DNA from: Suilimivivens sp963650485
Lineage (GTDB): Bacteria > Bacillota > Clostridia > Lachnospirales > Lachnospiraceae
Direction of reading: 5' to 3'
DNA: 64,000 nucleotides
NCBI GenBank assembly: GCA_963650485.1
Contig: CAVJLN010000005.1
Span: 1-64,000, forward strand
Positions within the stretch are counted from its first letter, which is position 1. Each line of letters starts with the position of its first letter. A program made the translations under genes and the position numbers. The notes beneath the pieces were generated by a model that was not told where the DNA came from, did no database searches, and saw only the letters and a program-made list of their open reading frames with translations. Below are positions 8,204 through 17,639 of this stretch, in pieces.

Positions 8204-9976
8204 TTACGGTAATTGATAACGGGTACGAAGACGCTTATATTCCTCATTAAACTCCTCATTATCTGAAGAAGAAATATTCTCCTGATACATATGGGTATCA
8301 AAATTATCCTCGTTCAGCTGCAGAAGGCATAATGCAATGTTCGAACAGTGATCGGAAACTCTTTCATAATTGGTTGAAATATCGGAAAGAATAAAGCCCA
8401 TCTCAATCGTACACTTACCCTTGCGAAGACGTTTGATATGGCGCTTCTTGACTTCCGCATTAAGATGGTCAATCACTTCCTCTAATGGTTCCACCTGAAG
8501 GGCAAGCTTTAGGTCCTCCTCCTGGAACACCAGAATCGAGGTATTCACAATATCTTTAATGGCACTGGTAAAAACAGCCAGCTCCTCTTCTGCCTTTTTT
8601 GAGAACGAAAGATTCTTGTCATTCATTTCTCTTGCGGATTCCATAATGTTAATCGCATGATCGGAAATACGTTCAAAATCTCCGATGCAGTGAAGCAGCA
8701 CCGAAAGCTCCTGACTGTCCTTCTCACTCAGATGACGGCTGCTTAATTTTACCAGATAGGATCCCAGCTCGTCCTCATAATGATCCACAAGCTCCTCCAG
8801 ATTAATTACACGGGCAGCACCCTTTTTATCAAACTTCCTGATCTGGTCAATGGCAAGAAACAATGCTTCTCTGGAGTAATTCGCCATGTCAATAGCCGCA
8901 TTCTTACACTGCTCCAGCGCATAGCCCGGTGTTTCCAAGAAACGTGGATCCAGTATCTGGATCTCGGACTTTGCAGGAATCTTGTCCTCTTCTTCGCTTT
9001 CCAGCTTCGGGAGCGTCACATATGCCATTTTTTCAAAAATCGCAGAAACCGGCGTAAAAACTATCGCAGCAGCAATATTAAAGCTGGAATGAATGACTGC
9101 AATGCCCACCGCCGTTGCCGGCTCATTGGCAAATGCGAAATGGAAAACAGCATTCAGGCTGTAGAACAGCACCATAAAGGTAACGGTCTTAATAATATTA
9201 AAATAGAAATGCACCAGTGCTGCACGCTTGGCATTACGGCTGGCGCCGATACTGGAAATCAGTGCAGTTGTGGTAGATCCGACATTCGCACCCATAATCA
9301 GCGGAATAGCCGATAAATTCGTAACCGCTCCGGTGGCAGACAACGCCTGCAGAATACCTACAGATGCAGAGGAGGACTGGATCAGTATCGTAAATCCGCA
9401 TCCAACCAGCATACCAAGCACCGGATTGGCAAACATCAGCAACACGTCCTGAAATTCCTCGGACTCTGCAAGAGGCTCTACGGCTCCCGACATCATTTCC
9501 ATACCAAACATCAAAATGGCAAAGCCCAGCATAATCGTTGCTCCATCACGCTGCTTTTCCTTCTTGCTGACCATCAGGATCGCCACGCCCACAATCGCAA
9601 GAATCGGTGAGAAGGAGGAGGGCTTTAGTAATTGCAGAAACAGACTCTGTCCTGTAATTTCTGTCATACTTAAAATCCATGCCGTAACCGTTGTTCCGAC
9701 ATTCGCACCCATAATCACACCGACTGCACGGGATAAGCTCATAATACCGGAATTGACAAATCCGACCACCATCACCGTCGTTGCCGACGAAGACTGAATC
9801 ACCGCCGTAACACCGGCACCTAATAACACAGCCATAATTTTGTTGGAGGTCAGCTTCTCCAGAATCATTTCCAGCTTACCGCCGGAAACCTTTTTCAGCC
9901 CATCGCCCATCATCTGCATACCGTACAGGAACAGTGCTAGGCCGCCGATCAGACTCAAAACCATGAAAATACTCAT
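8204..9976 (-). CDS. Na+/phosphate cotransporter with PhoU-like tail
   Basis: A protein of 590 residues of the NptA/SLC34-type sodium-phosphate symporter family. Two inverted membrane repeats carry the signature VIQSSSATTVMVVGF and LIQSSSASVGILQAL, with GANVGTTVTAW and GANVGSTTTAL after each. From about residue 345 a soluble helical PhoU-like domain follows (YSREALFLAIDQIRKFD, IGDFERISDHAINIMESA, SDHCSNIALCLLQL). This imports phosphate across the cell membrane and, through the PhoU part, may report to the kinase downstream. AGGAG precedes the ATG. It leads an operon with the PhoB/PhoR-like genes and the free Spo0A domain. Confidence 0.92.
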   Translation of the reverse strand: MSIFMVLSLIGGLALFLYGMQMMGDGLKKVSGGKLEMILEKLTSNKIMAVLLGAGVTAVIQSSSATTVMVVGFVNSGIMSLSRAVGVIMGANVGTTVTAWILSMTEITGQSLFLQLLKPSSFSPILAIVGVAILMVSKKEKQRDGATIMLGFAILMFGMEMMSGAVEPLAESEEFQDVLLMFANPVLGMLVGCGFTILIQSSSASVGILQALSATGAVTNLSAIPLIMGANVGSTTTALISSIGASRNAKRAALVHFYFNIIKTVTFMVLFYSLNAVFHFAFANEPATAVGIAVIHSSFNIAAAIVFTPVSAIFEKMAYVTLPKLESEEEDKIPAKSEIQILDPRFLETPGYALEQCKNAAIDMANYSREALFLAIDQIRKFDKKGAARVINLEELVDHYEDELGSYLVKLSSRHLSEKDSQELSVLLHCIGDFERISDHAINIMESAREMNDKNLSFSKKAEEELAVFTSAIKDIVNTSILVFQEEDLKLALQVEPLEEVIDHLNAEVKKRHIKRLRKGKCTIEMGFILSDISTNYERVSDHCSNIALCLLQLNEDNFDTHMYQENISSSDNEEFNEEYKRLRTRYQLP

Positions 9977-10082
9977 AACGTCTCCTACCCTTTTCAGGCT
10001 CTCTTAACCTTTGTCATAAACCGCATCTATTTCCTAGTCTACACTATTTTGCAGGAATTTCATATAGAAATTCAGATTTTTG

Positions 10083-10130
10083 TACAATTATTTCGATAGG
10101 GCAGATGCCCAACATGAAATAAGCTGCCGG
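10083..10130. repeat. Fragment of the palindromic mobile element (internal part)
   Basis: Forty-eight bases matching 29786-29833 of the intact element with about seven differences, including TAGGGC..GCCC and ACATGAAATAAG. It lies in the 176-base gap between mfd and the Na/Pi gene. Terminal repeats are not preserved, so this is a decayed copy. Confidence 0.75.
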
Positions 10131-10152
10131 AAATATGTATAGGATGTTGGGC
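10107..10152 (-). terminator. Possible mfd terminator
   Basis: A perfect 9-bp inverted repeat (GCCCAACAT and ATGTTGGGC) starts directly after the mfd stop codon. The loop is long (28 bases) and the T tract is poor. It is partly built from the repeat fragment at 10083-10130. Confidence 0.4.
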
Positions 10153-13100
10153 TCAGGTATTGCTTTCCGGTCCAACGGCCAGGCACTCCTCCATAGCCTG
10201 CAAAAGCTCCTCGGTATAGGCAAGAAGCTGCCTCTCATCCTTTTCTACCATACCACATTTCTGATAGCGGAATACAAAGCAGCGCATCTTCGGATTAAAG
10301 CTTAAGCGCTCTGCCCTTGCAAGGAGCACCGGAATGTTCTGAACCTGAATCTGTGCATCCTCCTTTAAGCTAAACACAATCTGGCTGTTTTTCCCTTTGA
10401 CATCTGTCATATCCAGCTTATGTGCCGCCACACGGATCAGGGCTATCCGCAGGAGATTGTCTGCCTCCGTCGGGATTACCCCGAAACGGTCCAGCAGCTC
10501 CTCCTTCATATCATCACATTCCGCCTGATTCTCAATCCCGGCAATCCGCTTGTAAATATCCAGCTTCTGCACCTCATTCACGATATAAGACGGCGGAATA
10601 AAGGCATCCACATCCAGATCCACTGTAGTAAGGAAATCCTCCTTCGTAGGGATTCCCTTCAGTGTTTTCACTGCTTCATTCAGCATTTTGCAGTAAAGAT
10701 CGTAGCCAACGGCCTGCATATGTCCATGCTGGCTTGCCCCCAGAAGATTTCCTGCGCCACGGATTTCCAGATCCCTCATGGCAATTTTAAAGCCGCTTCC
10801 AAGATCCGTAAATTCCCTGATTGCTGCAAGCCGCTTCTCTGCTACTTCCTTCAGCATCTTATCCTTCTTATACATGAGGAATGCGTAAGAAGTACGGCTG
10901 CTTCTTCCCACTCTTCCCCGAAGCTGGTAAAGCTGAGACAGACCCATATTATCTGAATCGTGGATAATAATGGTATTGACATTGGAAATATCCAGTCCGG
11001 TTTCAATAATTGTTGTAGACACCAGCACGTCAATGTCCTGATTAATAAAGTCAAACATGATCTGCTCGAGCTGCTTTTCCTGCATCTGTCCGTGAGCAAA
11101 GGCCACGTTGGCCTCCGGGACAAGCTGCTGCACCTGGGCAGCCACATCCGCAATATTATTAACACGGTTATAAACATAATAAACCTGTCCATCTCGAGAC
11201 AGCTCCCGCACAATGGCCTCTCTTACCATTTCCTCATTATATTCCATGACATAGGTCTGGATCGGCAGACGGTCATTCGGCGCTTCTTCGAGAACGCTCA
11301 TATCCCGGATACCGATCAGGCTCATATGAAGGGTTCGCGGAATCGGGGTGGCAGTCAGTGTCAGAACATCCACATTTTCCTTCATCTTCTTGATTTTTTC
11401 TTTATGGGCAACGCCAAACCGCTGTTCCTCATCAATAATCAGTAGTCCCAGATCTTTATATTCCACGTCTTTCGACAGAACCCGATGCGTACCGATCACG
11501 ATATCCACCATGCCCTTTTTGAGGTCGGTAATGGTTTTCTTCTGCTCTGCTGCCGTGCGGAAACGGGACAGCATATCAATCCTCACAGGAAAATCCTTCA
11601 TCCGCTGCACAAAGGTATTGTAATGCTGCTGCGCAAGAATCGTTGTCGGGACAAGATAAACCACCTGTTTTCCCTCCTGCACGGCCTTAAATGCCGCGCG
11701 GATGGCAATTTCCGTCTTGCCGTAGCCGACATCCCCGCAGATCAGACGATCCATGATCTTCGTGCTTTCCATGTCCTGCTTCGTCGCATCAATGGCAAGT
11801 AACTGATCCTCCGTCTCCTCAAACGGAAACATCTCTTCAAATTCCTTCTGCCAGACCGTATCCTTTCCATAAGGATAGCCGTTTTTCTGCTGACGTGCTG
11901 CATAGAGTTCCAACAGATCCTTGGCCACCTCGCCGGTTGCTTCCCGGACCTTTGACTTGGTCCTGCTCCATTCCTGTGTACCGAGCTTATTGAGCTTCGG
12001 CTTTTTCGCATCTGCGGACGCATACTTCTGGATGGCGTCAAGGCCCGTTGCCAGCACATAAAGGTTTCCACCATCCCGGTACTCAATCTTGATATAATCC
12101 TTCGTGACCTTATCGACTTCTACCTTTTCAATTCCCTTATAAATTCCCAGTCCATGATTTTCATGAACCACATAATCTCCAATGCTTAATTCGTTGAAAT
12201 CGTTGATTTTCCTGCCTTCGTAGGTCTTCTTTTTCTTCCGCTTCTTCTTTTCACTTCCAAAGATATCACTCTCGGAAATGACTGCAAATTTAAGCAGAGG
12301 ATATTCAAAGCCACGGAGCACGCGGCCATAATATGTCATAATTTCGCCGGGCTGCAGCTCACGTTCCGGATCCTCGGAATAAAATGCCGTAAGCTCGGCA
12401 TCCTGCAGATCCCTGGCAAGACGCTCTGCCCTTGTCCTCGAACCGGATAACAGCAGAATCCGGTATTTGTTTTTCCTATACCGTTTCAGATCCTGCACGA
12501 GGGATTCAAAGCTATTATTATAGGAAGAAATACTTTTGACCGTCATGTTGCTTCGAAGGGACGGTTTCAGCAGTTTCCCGGTAAAACTGTTCTTCCTATC
12601 AAGTGCAGCCAGATAAGCAACATGTCCTCGTGACAGCCGCGCTGCGGTCTCTTCTAACGAAAACAACAGCTTCATTTGTCCCGGCAGAATATATCCCTTC
12701 TCGGCACGGTGAATCATGCTCTCACGAAACTCTGTTTCCACCGATTTTGCATGCTCCTCAATATGTGCCGGCTCATCCAGAAAGAAAACCGTATCTTTTA
12801 CATCGAACAATTCCAGAAAAGAAACCGTATCTTCATAGAAATAATTCATATATCCGTCAAGGCTTGCCTCATTTCCGAATTCCATCACCTGCTCTTCGAG
12901 CTCTTTGACATGCGCAGCAACCCGGTGGGCTTCCTCCGTACGGAATTCCTCACGGAGCTTTTGCTCAAATGCCGCAGCCTCCTTTTTCATCTTTTCCATA
13001 CCTGTCTTTAGCTGGCTTTTTGAAAGCAGCATTTCCGTTGCCGGATATACGGTGATTTCAGACAGCTTTTCAATGGAGCGCTGGCTCATGACATCAAAGC

Positions 13101-13710
13101 TCCGGATAGATTCGATCTCATCTCCCCACAGTTCAATTCGATAGGGATTTTCCTCTGTCAGGTCAAAGATGTCCACAATACCACCACGCACACTGAACTG
13201 CCCGGGCGCTTCCACCTGATAGGTTTTCTCATATCCCATTTCCACGAGCCGGAGAGCAATGGCCTTTTCATCAATAATGCTTTTTCCATCCATATGGAGC
13301 AGATACTGTTTCCAGATATCAAGAGAAAGCTGTGGTGCCATCAGGCTGCTGAAGGTCGTAATTACTGTAGTCGGCTTTCCTTCCAGAATCCGGCGCAGTG
13401 TCTTAATGCGCTCCTTCGTAAGCTGGTTTCCATGAATATCCGCCTGGTAAAAAATAAGATCCCTTGATGGATAAACGACGGCCTCCCGGTCATAAAACCG
13501 CTCGTCCTCTAAAAGCTCCTTAATCCGCTGATCGCTATAGGTGACGAAGATCCGGTTTGGAAACCGCCCCTCCGAGAGTCCGTATGCCATATGAAGCTTC
13601 TGGGATTCGATGCATCCCGTGAGTGCCACACAGCCGTTTTCTTTATTTAATTGTTTCTGAATCTCTTCAAATTCGCCGATTTCCCATAGCGGTGCGAGCA
13701 ATGTGTTCAT
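10153..13710 (-). CDS. mfd: Transcription-repair coupling factor Mfd
   Basis: A 1185-residue ATP-driven DNA translocase that removes RNA polymerase stalled at damage and recruits UvrA. Its domains come in the usual order: a UvrB-like N-terminal module (1-about 350, GGIVDIFDLTEENPYRIELWGDEIESIR), the RNA polymerase-interacting CarD-like domain (about 510-580, IGDYVVHENHGLGIYKGIEK), then the helicase core with Walker A CGDVGYGKTEIAIRAAF, DEEQRFG (motif II) and LTATPIPRTLHMSL (motif III), the RecG-like QLRGRVGRSSR motif, and the C-terminal TRCF domain. The length is normal. Its ribosome site AAGGAG is formed by the last codons of pth, and the pth stop directly abuts the mfd ATG, so the two are translationally coupled. 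Confidence 0.97.
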   Translation of the reverse strand: MNTLLAPLWEIGEFEEIQKQLNKENGCVALTGCIESQKLHMAYGLSEGRFPNRIFVTYSDQRIKELLEDERFYDREAVVYPSRDLIFYQADIHGNQLTKERIKTLRRILEGKPTTVITTFSSLMAPQLSLDIWKQYLLHMDGKSIIDEKAIALRLVEMGYEKTYQVEAPGQFSVRGGIVDIFDLTEENPYRIELWGDEIESIRSFDVMSQRSIEKLSEITVYPATEMLLSKSQLKTGMEKMKKEAAAFEQKLREEFRTEEAHRVAAHVKELEEQVMEFGNEASLDGYMNYFYEDTVSFLELFDVKDTVFFLDEPAHIEEHAKSVETEFRESMIHRAEKGYILPGQMKLLFSLEETAARLSRGHVAYLAALDRKNSFTGKLLKPSLRSNMTVKSISSYNNSFESLVQDLKRYRKNKYRILLLSGSRTRAERLARDLQDAELTAFYSEDPERELQPGEIMTYYGRVLRGFEYPLLKFAVISESDIFGSEKKKRKKKKTYEGRKINDFNELSIGDYVVHENHGLGIYKGIEKVEVDKVTKDYIKIEYRDGGNLYVLATGLDAIQKYASADAKKPKLNKLGTQEWSRTKSKVREATGEVAKDLLELYAARQQKNGYPYGKDTVWQKEFEEMFPFEETEDQLLAIDATKQDMESTKIMDRLICGDVGYGKTEIAIRAAFKAVQEGKQVVYLVPTTILAQQHYNTFVQRMKDFPVRIDMLSRFRTAAEQKKTITDLKKGMVDIVIGTHRVLSKDVEYKDLGLLIIDEEQRFGVAHKEKIKKMKENVDVLTLTATPIPRTLHMSLIGIRDMSVLEEAPNDRLPIQTYVMEYNEEMVREAIVRELSRDGQVYYVYNRVNNIADVAAQVQQLVPEANVAFAHGQMQEKQLEQIMFDFINQDIDVLVSTTIIETGLDISNVNTIIIHDSDNMGLSQLYQLRGRVGRSSRTSYAFLMYKKDKMLKEVAEKRLAAIREFTDLGSGFKIAMRDLEIRGAGNLLGASQHGHMQAVGYDLYCKMLNEAVKTLKGIPTKEDFLTTVDLDVDAFIPPSYIVNEVQKLDIYKRIAGIENQAECDDMKEELLDRFGVIPTEADNLLRIALIRVAAHKLDMTDVKGKNSQIVFSLKEDAQIQVQNIPVLLARAERLSFNPKMRCFVFRYQKCGMVEKDERQLLAYTEELLQAMEECLAVGPESNT

Positions 13711-14283
13711 TTATTTCTCCTTGCGATTGTATTCGTTCATCGCCTGATCCATATTTCCTGCAAGAATCAGCTTTAATGCTTCCTTGGCCTTTTCAATCCC
13801 TTCCTGCATCAGAGGCTGTTCTTCTTTGGAAAAATGACCCAGTACATAGTCCGCAAGATCGTAGCCCTTCGGTTTTTCCCCAACGCCGATCCGGATCCTC
13901 TGAAAATTTTCAGTTCCGAGCTGTCCGATAATATTCTTTAGTCCATTATGGCCTCCGGCGCTTCCCTTCTTACGGATCCGGATACCGCCCGGAGATAAGG
14001 TGATATCATCCGATACCACAATCAGCTCACTCTCCGGATCTATCTTATAATAATCAGAAAGCGGCCGGATACTTTCGCCGCTTAAATTCATAAACGTCAG
14101 GGGCTTTACCAGAAGCACCTTCTGACCATTGATCATTCCTTTTCCGGTCAGTGCTTTCAGCTTCACATCCGTAACATTAATATCATATTCTTCTGCAAGC
14201 GCATCAATGAATGCAAATCCGATGTTATGTCTTGTATTGTCATATTCTTTCCTTGGATTCCCAAGTCCTGCAATCATATACAT
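13711..14283 (-). CDS. pth: Peptidyl-tRNA hydrolase
   Basis: A 190-residue enzyme that cleaves peptidyl-tRNA released from stalled ribosomes. MYMIAGLGNPRKEYDNTRHNIGF holds the catalytic H19 and N9; LVKPLTFMNLSGESI, VVSDDITLSPGGIRIRKKGSAGGHNGLKNI and RIRIGVGEKP are all conserved. The start was set at the ATG 6 bases behind AAGGAG; the ORF can be extended to a TTG at 14304, but that would place the ribosome site inside the gene. It abuts mfd downstream, an arrangement common in Firmicutes. Confidence 0.96.
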   Translation of the reverse strand: MYMIAGLGNPRKEYDNTRHNIGFAFIDALAEEYDINVTDVKLKALTGKGMINGQKVLLVKPLTFMNLSGESIRPLSDYYKIDPESELIVVSDDITLSPGGIRIRKKGSAGGHNGLKNIIGQLGTENFQRIRIGVGEKPKGYDLADYVLGHFSKEEQPLMQEGIEKAKEALKLILAGNMDQAMNEYNRKEK

Positions 14284-14360
14284 GGTTTTCTCCTTTTCTT
14301 TCAACGCGAATCGTTTTTATCTTAGCACATTCATCTGAATTTAGGAAGAGAAGGAGTTCG

Positions 14361-14425
14361 TTACTTTGATTAAGTACTCTGCTCTAATATGATCCACTGG
14401 ATCATTTTCTCATATGCATGGCAAA
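14361..14425. repeat. Terminator-linked repeat (GATCCA..TGGATC type)
   Basis: Contains AAGTACTCTGCTCTAA, the palindrome GATCCACTGGATC, TTTTCTCATATGCATGGCAA. Near copies are at 17173-17221 and 54268-54319, with fragments at 1047, 42665 and 60420. It lies directly past the terminator of the metal ATPase gene. The left end reads GTTACTTTG, similar to the GTAAC ends of the palindromic element. Confidence 0.8.
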
Positions 14426-14452
14426 AAGGATGAACCAACTAATGGTTCATCC
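14423..14452 (-). terminator. Intrinsic terminator of the metal ATPase operon
   Basis: Stem GGATGAACCA with TGGTTCATCC (10 bp, loop ACTAA), followed on the minus strand by TTTTTGCCATGC. It lies about 100 bases past the ATPase stop and merges into the CATGGCAA end of the repeat at 14361-14425. Confidence 0.85.
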
Positions 14453-14549
14453 TCCGCTCTTTTCTGATTTTATTATGTTCTTGTAACTGATTTAGAACTC
14501 CATTCGCAAAACCGCCGTTTCGCAGCTTCGTCACAGACGGTCTGCAGTT

Positions 14550-16661
14550 CTAAAGTCTGCTGTCCTTTTCATGCTTTTCTTCCTCATCATCCAGCAGATT
14601 TTTCATGCTCTCTAAACTGATTAACAACGTAGAAGTGTTATGAAGCAGGGCAGACATCGTCGGCGGGATCAGGCCCATCACACCCAATACAATCAGCATG
14701 GAATTAATACCGATGATTCTGCTATAGTTCTTGTGAATCCGTTTCATCATGGCTTCGCTTAAACGGCGCAGAGTGATGATCTCGCGCAGATCATCTGCCG
14801 CAATCGTAACATCCGCAATTTCTCTGGCAATTTCCGCGCCATCACTGATAGCAATTCCGACATCGGCCTGTGAAAGTGCCGGGGAATCGTTGATTCCATC
14901 GCCAATCATAATGACCTTACGTCCATCGGTCTTTTCTTTCTCAACAAAGTCCGCTTTATCCTCCGGCAGCACCTCGGAATAATACTCATCCACGCCAACC
15001 TTGCCTGCAATATTGGAAGCGATCCGGTCACTGTCCCCGGTCATCATCACAAGCTTTTCAAGTCCAAGCTCACGCAGTGACTGAATGACCATAGCTGCTT
15101 CCTGACGCAAAGGATCCTCTATCGTAATAACTGCAGAAAGCTTTCCGTCAATCGCCATATAAAGATGGGAATATTCCTCCGGCAGGTGATCAAACCGTTC
15201 CTGTTTTCCTTCCGGGATCTCCGCCTTTTCGTCTTCAAAAATAAAGTGGTAGCTGCCAATGACCACTTTCTTACCTGCAATCGTGGAAGAAATACCATGT
15301 GCTACCAGATATTCCACCCTGGTATGCATCTCTTCATGCTCCAGATTTCTTCTGGCTGCCTCACGAACCACTGCTTTCGCCATGGAATGCGGGAAATGCT
15401 CCTCAAGGCATGCTGCAATCTTAAGCAGTTCATCCTTAGACTGATCGCTGAACGGCACAATATCCACAACCGTAGGCTGTGCTTTCGTCAGTGTACCTGT
15501 TTTATCAAAAACGATCGTTTGGGCTTCTGCCATTGCCTCGATGTATTTACCACCCTTAACCGTGATGTCATGACCGCTTGCTTCCCGGATCGCTGACAAT
15601 ACCGTTAACGGCATGGCAAGCTTCAAGGCGCAGGAATAATCCACCATCAGCACGGATATTGCTTTCGTTACATTACGGGTAAACAGCCATACCAGTCCCG
15701 TTCCAAGGAAGGTATACGGTACAAGCTGGTCTGCCAGATGCTCCGCTTTCGATTCCAGGGAGGATTTCAGCTTCTCCGATTCTTCGATCATTGCCATGAT
15801 CTTCTCATATTTGCTTGATCCGTTGGCCTGTTTTACACAGACGGTAATTTCGCCTTCCTCAACAACGGTTCCGGCATAGACAGAGCTTCCTTCTTTTTTG
15901 CGCACCGGAACCGATTCTCCGGTAAGGGATGCCTGATTGACCATCGCTTCTCCATCCGTTACCGTACCGTCAAACGGATTCACATTCCCCATATGAATAC
16001 GTACCAGATCCTTCGGCCGGATCGTCTTCGCAGACACCTGAATCTCCTGACCGTCACGGACAAGCCATACCTTATCGATGTTCAGGGACATACTTCTTGC
16101 CAGATCTCCAACCGACTTCTTATGTGTCCACTCTTCGAGAATCTCACCGATTCCCAGAAGGAACATCACGGAGCCTGCCGTATTGATGTCTCCGCGGAAC
16201 ATGGATACTCCGATCGCCGTTGCATCCAATACCGGCACTTCGATCTTCCCTCTGCACAAGGTACAAAGACCATTCCACAGATACTTGACGGACTTCATAG
16301 CCGCAATTGCTTCCCTGACGGAAAACGGCATCAAAAGCTTTGTTCCATAATGGAGCACAACCTTGTTTACCAGCTTATCCTTATATTCACGGTTTATTTC
16401 TCTTCCGGAATTCTTAAGGTAATCCTCAGGAACATCCACATGCTCATAGGTGAAATTTTTCACAATCTGAAGTATTTCTTCCCGGCTTCCATGATAGCAG
16501 ATGGCAGCGTCGCAGGTTCTTTCCTGAACCTTCGCAGAGTCTACATTCTCCTGCATTTCCAGATAGTATTGCAGGATATCTGCCTGCTGCAGAGTCATTC
16601 TTTTCTGGACGAAATGAATACGGATTCTGCCTTTGATCTCATGTTTTATTACAAATCTCAT
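14550..16661 (-). CDS. P1B-type heavy-metal-translocating ATPase with atypical metal motif
   Basis: A 703-residue membrane ATPase that pumps a transition metal. An HMA-like domain fills about 1-75 without a CxxC metal site. Then come the actuator TGES, the catalytic FDKTGTLTKAQP, the nucleotide domain with EHFPHSMAKA in place of the usual HP dipeptide, and the hinge GDGINDSPAL. The intramembrane motif is DYSCALKLAMP, not the CPC/CPH/SPC of Cu, Zn or Co pumps, so the ion cannot be assigned. This motif type is seen in a poorly studied P1B subgroup; that is recalled, not checked. The start is the ATG 8 bases behind GGAG; the GTG three codons earlier overlaps that site. It lies 25 bases after a small membrane protein gene, likely its operon partner. 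Confidence 0.88.
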   Translation of the reverse strand: MRFVIKHEIKGRIRIHFVQKRMTLQQADILQYYLEMQENVDSAKVQERTCDAAICYHGSREEILQIVKNFTYEHVDVPEDYLKNSGREINREYKDKLVNKVVLHYGTKLLMPFSVREAIAAMKSVKYLWNGLCTLCRGKIEVPVLDATAIGVSMFRGDINTAGSVMFLLGIGEILEEWTHKKSVGDLARSMSLNIDKVWLVRDGQEIQVSAKTIRPKDLVRIHMGNVNPFDGTVTDGEAMVNQASLTGESVPVRKKEGSSVYAGTVVEEGEITVCVKQANGSSKYEKIMAMIEESEKLKSSLESKAEHLADQLVPYTFLGTGLVWLFTRNVTKAISVLMVDYSCALKLAMPLTVLSAIREASGHDITVKGGKYIEAMAEAQTIVFDKTGTLTKAQPTVVDIVPFSDQSKDELLKIAACLEEHFPHSMAKAVVREAARRNLEHEEMHTRVEYLVAHGISSTIAGKKVVIGSYHFIFEDEKAEIPEGKQERFDHLPEEYSHLYMAIDGKLSAVITIEDPLRQEAAMVIQSLRELGLEKLVMMTGDSDRIASNIAGKVGVDEYYSEVLPEDKADFVEKEKTDGRKVIMIGDGINDSPALSQADVGIAISDGAEIAREIADVTIAADDLREIITLRRLSEAMMKRIHKNYSRIIGINSMLIVLGVMGLIPPTMSALLHNTSTLLISLESMKNLLDDEEEKHEKDSRL

Positions 16662-16686
16662 CGTAATCACTCCATTCCAAAACAGA

Positions 16687-17001
16687 TTATTCCTGCTCTG
16701 CGGTTTCTTCTGTAGCTTCTGCTTCTACAGCTTCTTCCTCTGCACCAAGCTCTGCATCCTGTGCCGCGCGCTCTTCATTGATTTCCTTAGCTTCTGCATA
16801 AATATCTTCTGCATTCTCCTGCACGGAGGTTACGGTCTTCATGACACATTCCTTGGCACGAAGTACGGCTGCGGTGCACTGTGTGTAAAGCTTCTTTGCA
16901 TCCTTGCTTGTCAGGATCTTGATTCCTGCTGTTCCAAATAATACTCCTGCTGCAAATAAACCTGTTTTTTCTTTGTTGATTTTCTTTAAACACTTTAACA
17001 T
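16687..17001 (-). CDS. Small membrane protein with acidic tail (DUF6110-like)
   Basis: A protein of 104 residues. After a basic start (MLKCLKKINKEK) comes one hydrophobic segment (TGLFAAGVLFGTAGIKIL, about 13-31), then an amphipathic helix containing two cysteines (YTQCTAAVLRAKEC), and a strongly acidic Glu/Ala-rich tail with no fixed fold expected (AELGAEEEAVEAEATEETAEQE in two parts). I recall such proteins as DUF6110, found beside metal P-type ATPases. Function is unknown; it might chaperone or sense metal at the membrane. It leads the ATPase operon behind a good promoter and a GGGAGG ribosome site. Confidence 0.75.
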   Translation of the reverse strand: MLKCLKKINKEKTGLFAAGVLFGTAGIKILTSKDAKKLYTQCTAAVLRAKECVMKTVTSVQENAEDIYAEAKEINEERAAQDAELGAEEEAVEAEATEETAEQE

Positions 17002-17051
17002 CGTTTCGTCCTCCCTGTTTCTTTTTCATGCTTTCTTTAATTGTAAAACTC

Positions 17052-17080
17052 AATATAACACTTGCTGTTTTAAGTTACAA
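17052..17080 (-). promoter_or_regulatory. Sigma-A promoter of the metal ATPase operon
   Basis: On the minus strand, TTGTAA (17075-17080) and TATATT (17052-17057) are separated by exactly 17 bases, some 50 bases before the small membrane protein gene. Confidence 0.65.
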
Positions 17081-17081
17081 G

Positions 17082-17118
17082 CACGATATTTTTATTGAAC
17101 ATTTTTCTCAATATCGTG
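17082..17118. promoter_or_regulatory. Inverted repeat next to the -35 box, candidate operator
   Basis: A perfect 9-bp inverted repeat, CACGATATT and AATATCGTG, with 19 bases between, begins one base upstream of the -35 box of the metal ATPase operon. Its position fits a regulator site; it could instead be a read-through hairpin after spoVG. Confidence 0.45.
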
Positions 17119-17172
17119 TTTCATTGATATACTAAATTCGTAACTATTCATGCCTCGTCTTTGACCTACTTT

Positions 17173-17221
17173 CATTAAGTACTCTGCTCATAAATGATCC
17201 ACCGGATCATTTTCTCATATG
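17173..17221. repeat. Terminator-linked repeat (GATCCA..TGGATC type)
   Basis: TTAAGTACTCTGCTC, then GATCCACCGGATCATTTTCTCATATG: the same order as at 14361-14425, lacking the CATGGCAA end. It lies just past the hairpin that follows spoVG. Confidence 0.8.
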
Positions 17222-17235
17222 TAATCGACAACACC

Positions 17236-17266
17236 AAGAGGCAGCCGCATCATGCAGCTGCCTCTT
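17236..17266. terminator. Terminator downstream of spoVG
   Basis: Stem AAGAGGCAGC with GCTGCCTCTT (10 bp, loop about 11), located 14 bases past the spoVG stop. T residues are better on the plus side (CTCTTTTCC) than on the spoVG strand, so strength on the minus strand is uncertain. Confidence 0.6.
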
Positions 17267-17279
17267 TTCCAATCTTATC

Positions 17280-17552
17280 TTATTCCGGATCGGGTTCGGA
17301 AAGTGATTTCTCATAAGCGTTGAGAATCATGGTCTGGATTCTTTCCCTCGTCTGGGAATTAATGGGATGGGCAATATCACGATATTCGCCATCCGCTGCC
17401 TTCTTGCTCGGCATCGCGATGAACAATCCCTTGTCTCCTTCGATGACCTTAATGTCATGAATCACCAGTTCATCATCCAGTGTAATTGATACGACAGCCT
17501 TCATCTTCCCTTCCTTGGTAATCTTGCGAACTCGAACGTCCGTAATCTGCAT
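17280..17552 (-). CDS. spoVG: SpoVG regulator
   Basis: A 90-residue site-specific nucleic-acid-binding regulator linked in Firmicutes to sporulation, capsule and virulence control. The whole chain fits the family: MQITDVRVRKI, KAVVSITLDDELVIHDIKVIEG, GLFIAMPSKKAADGEYRDIAHPIN and a short helical end that includes RERIQ. It is monocistronic: glgD ends 148 bases upstream and a hairpin follows the stop. An RBS (AGAGGGG) lies about 7 bases before the ATG. Confidence 0.96.
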   Translation of the reverse strand: MQITDVRVRKITKEGKMKAVVSITLDDELVIHDIKVIEGDKGLFIAMPSKKAADGEYRDIAHPINSQTRERIQTMILNAYEKSLSEPDPE

Positions 17553-17639
17553 AAGTTTTACCCCTCTTTCTTTCGTCCCTATACAAAATTCTTGCAGATT
17601 CCCTATTCTGTCATTCCCCGGTTGACGTGTTTTGCAAGT

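Noticed and set aside
10044..10238. Minus-strand 64-codon frame over the end of mfd
   Set aside because: It overlaps mfd in another frame and a repeat fragment; no coding signs.
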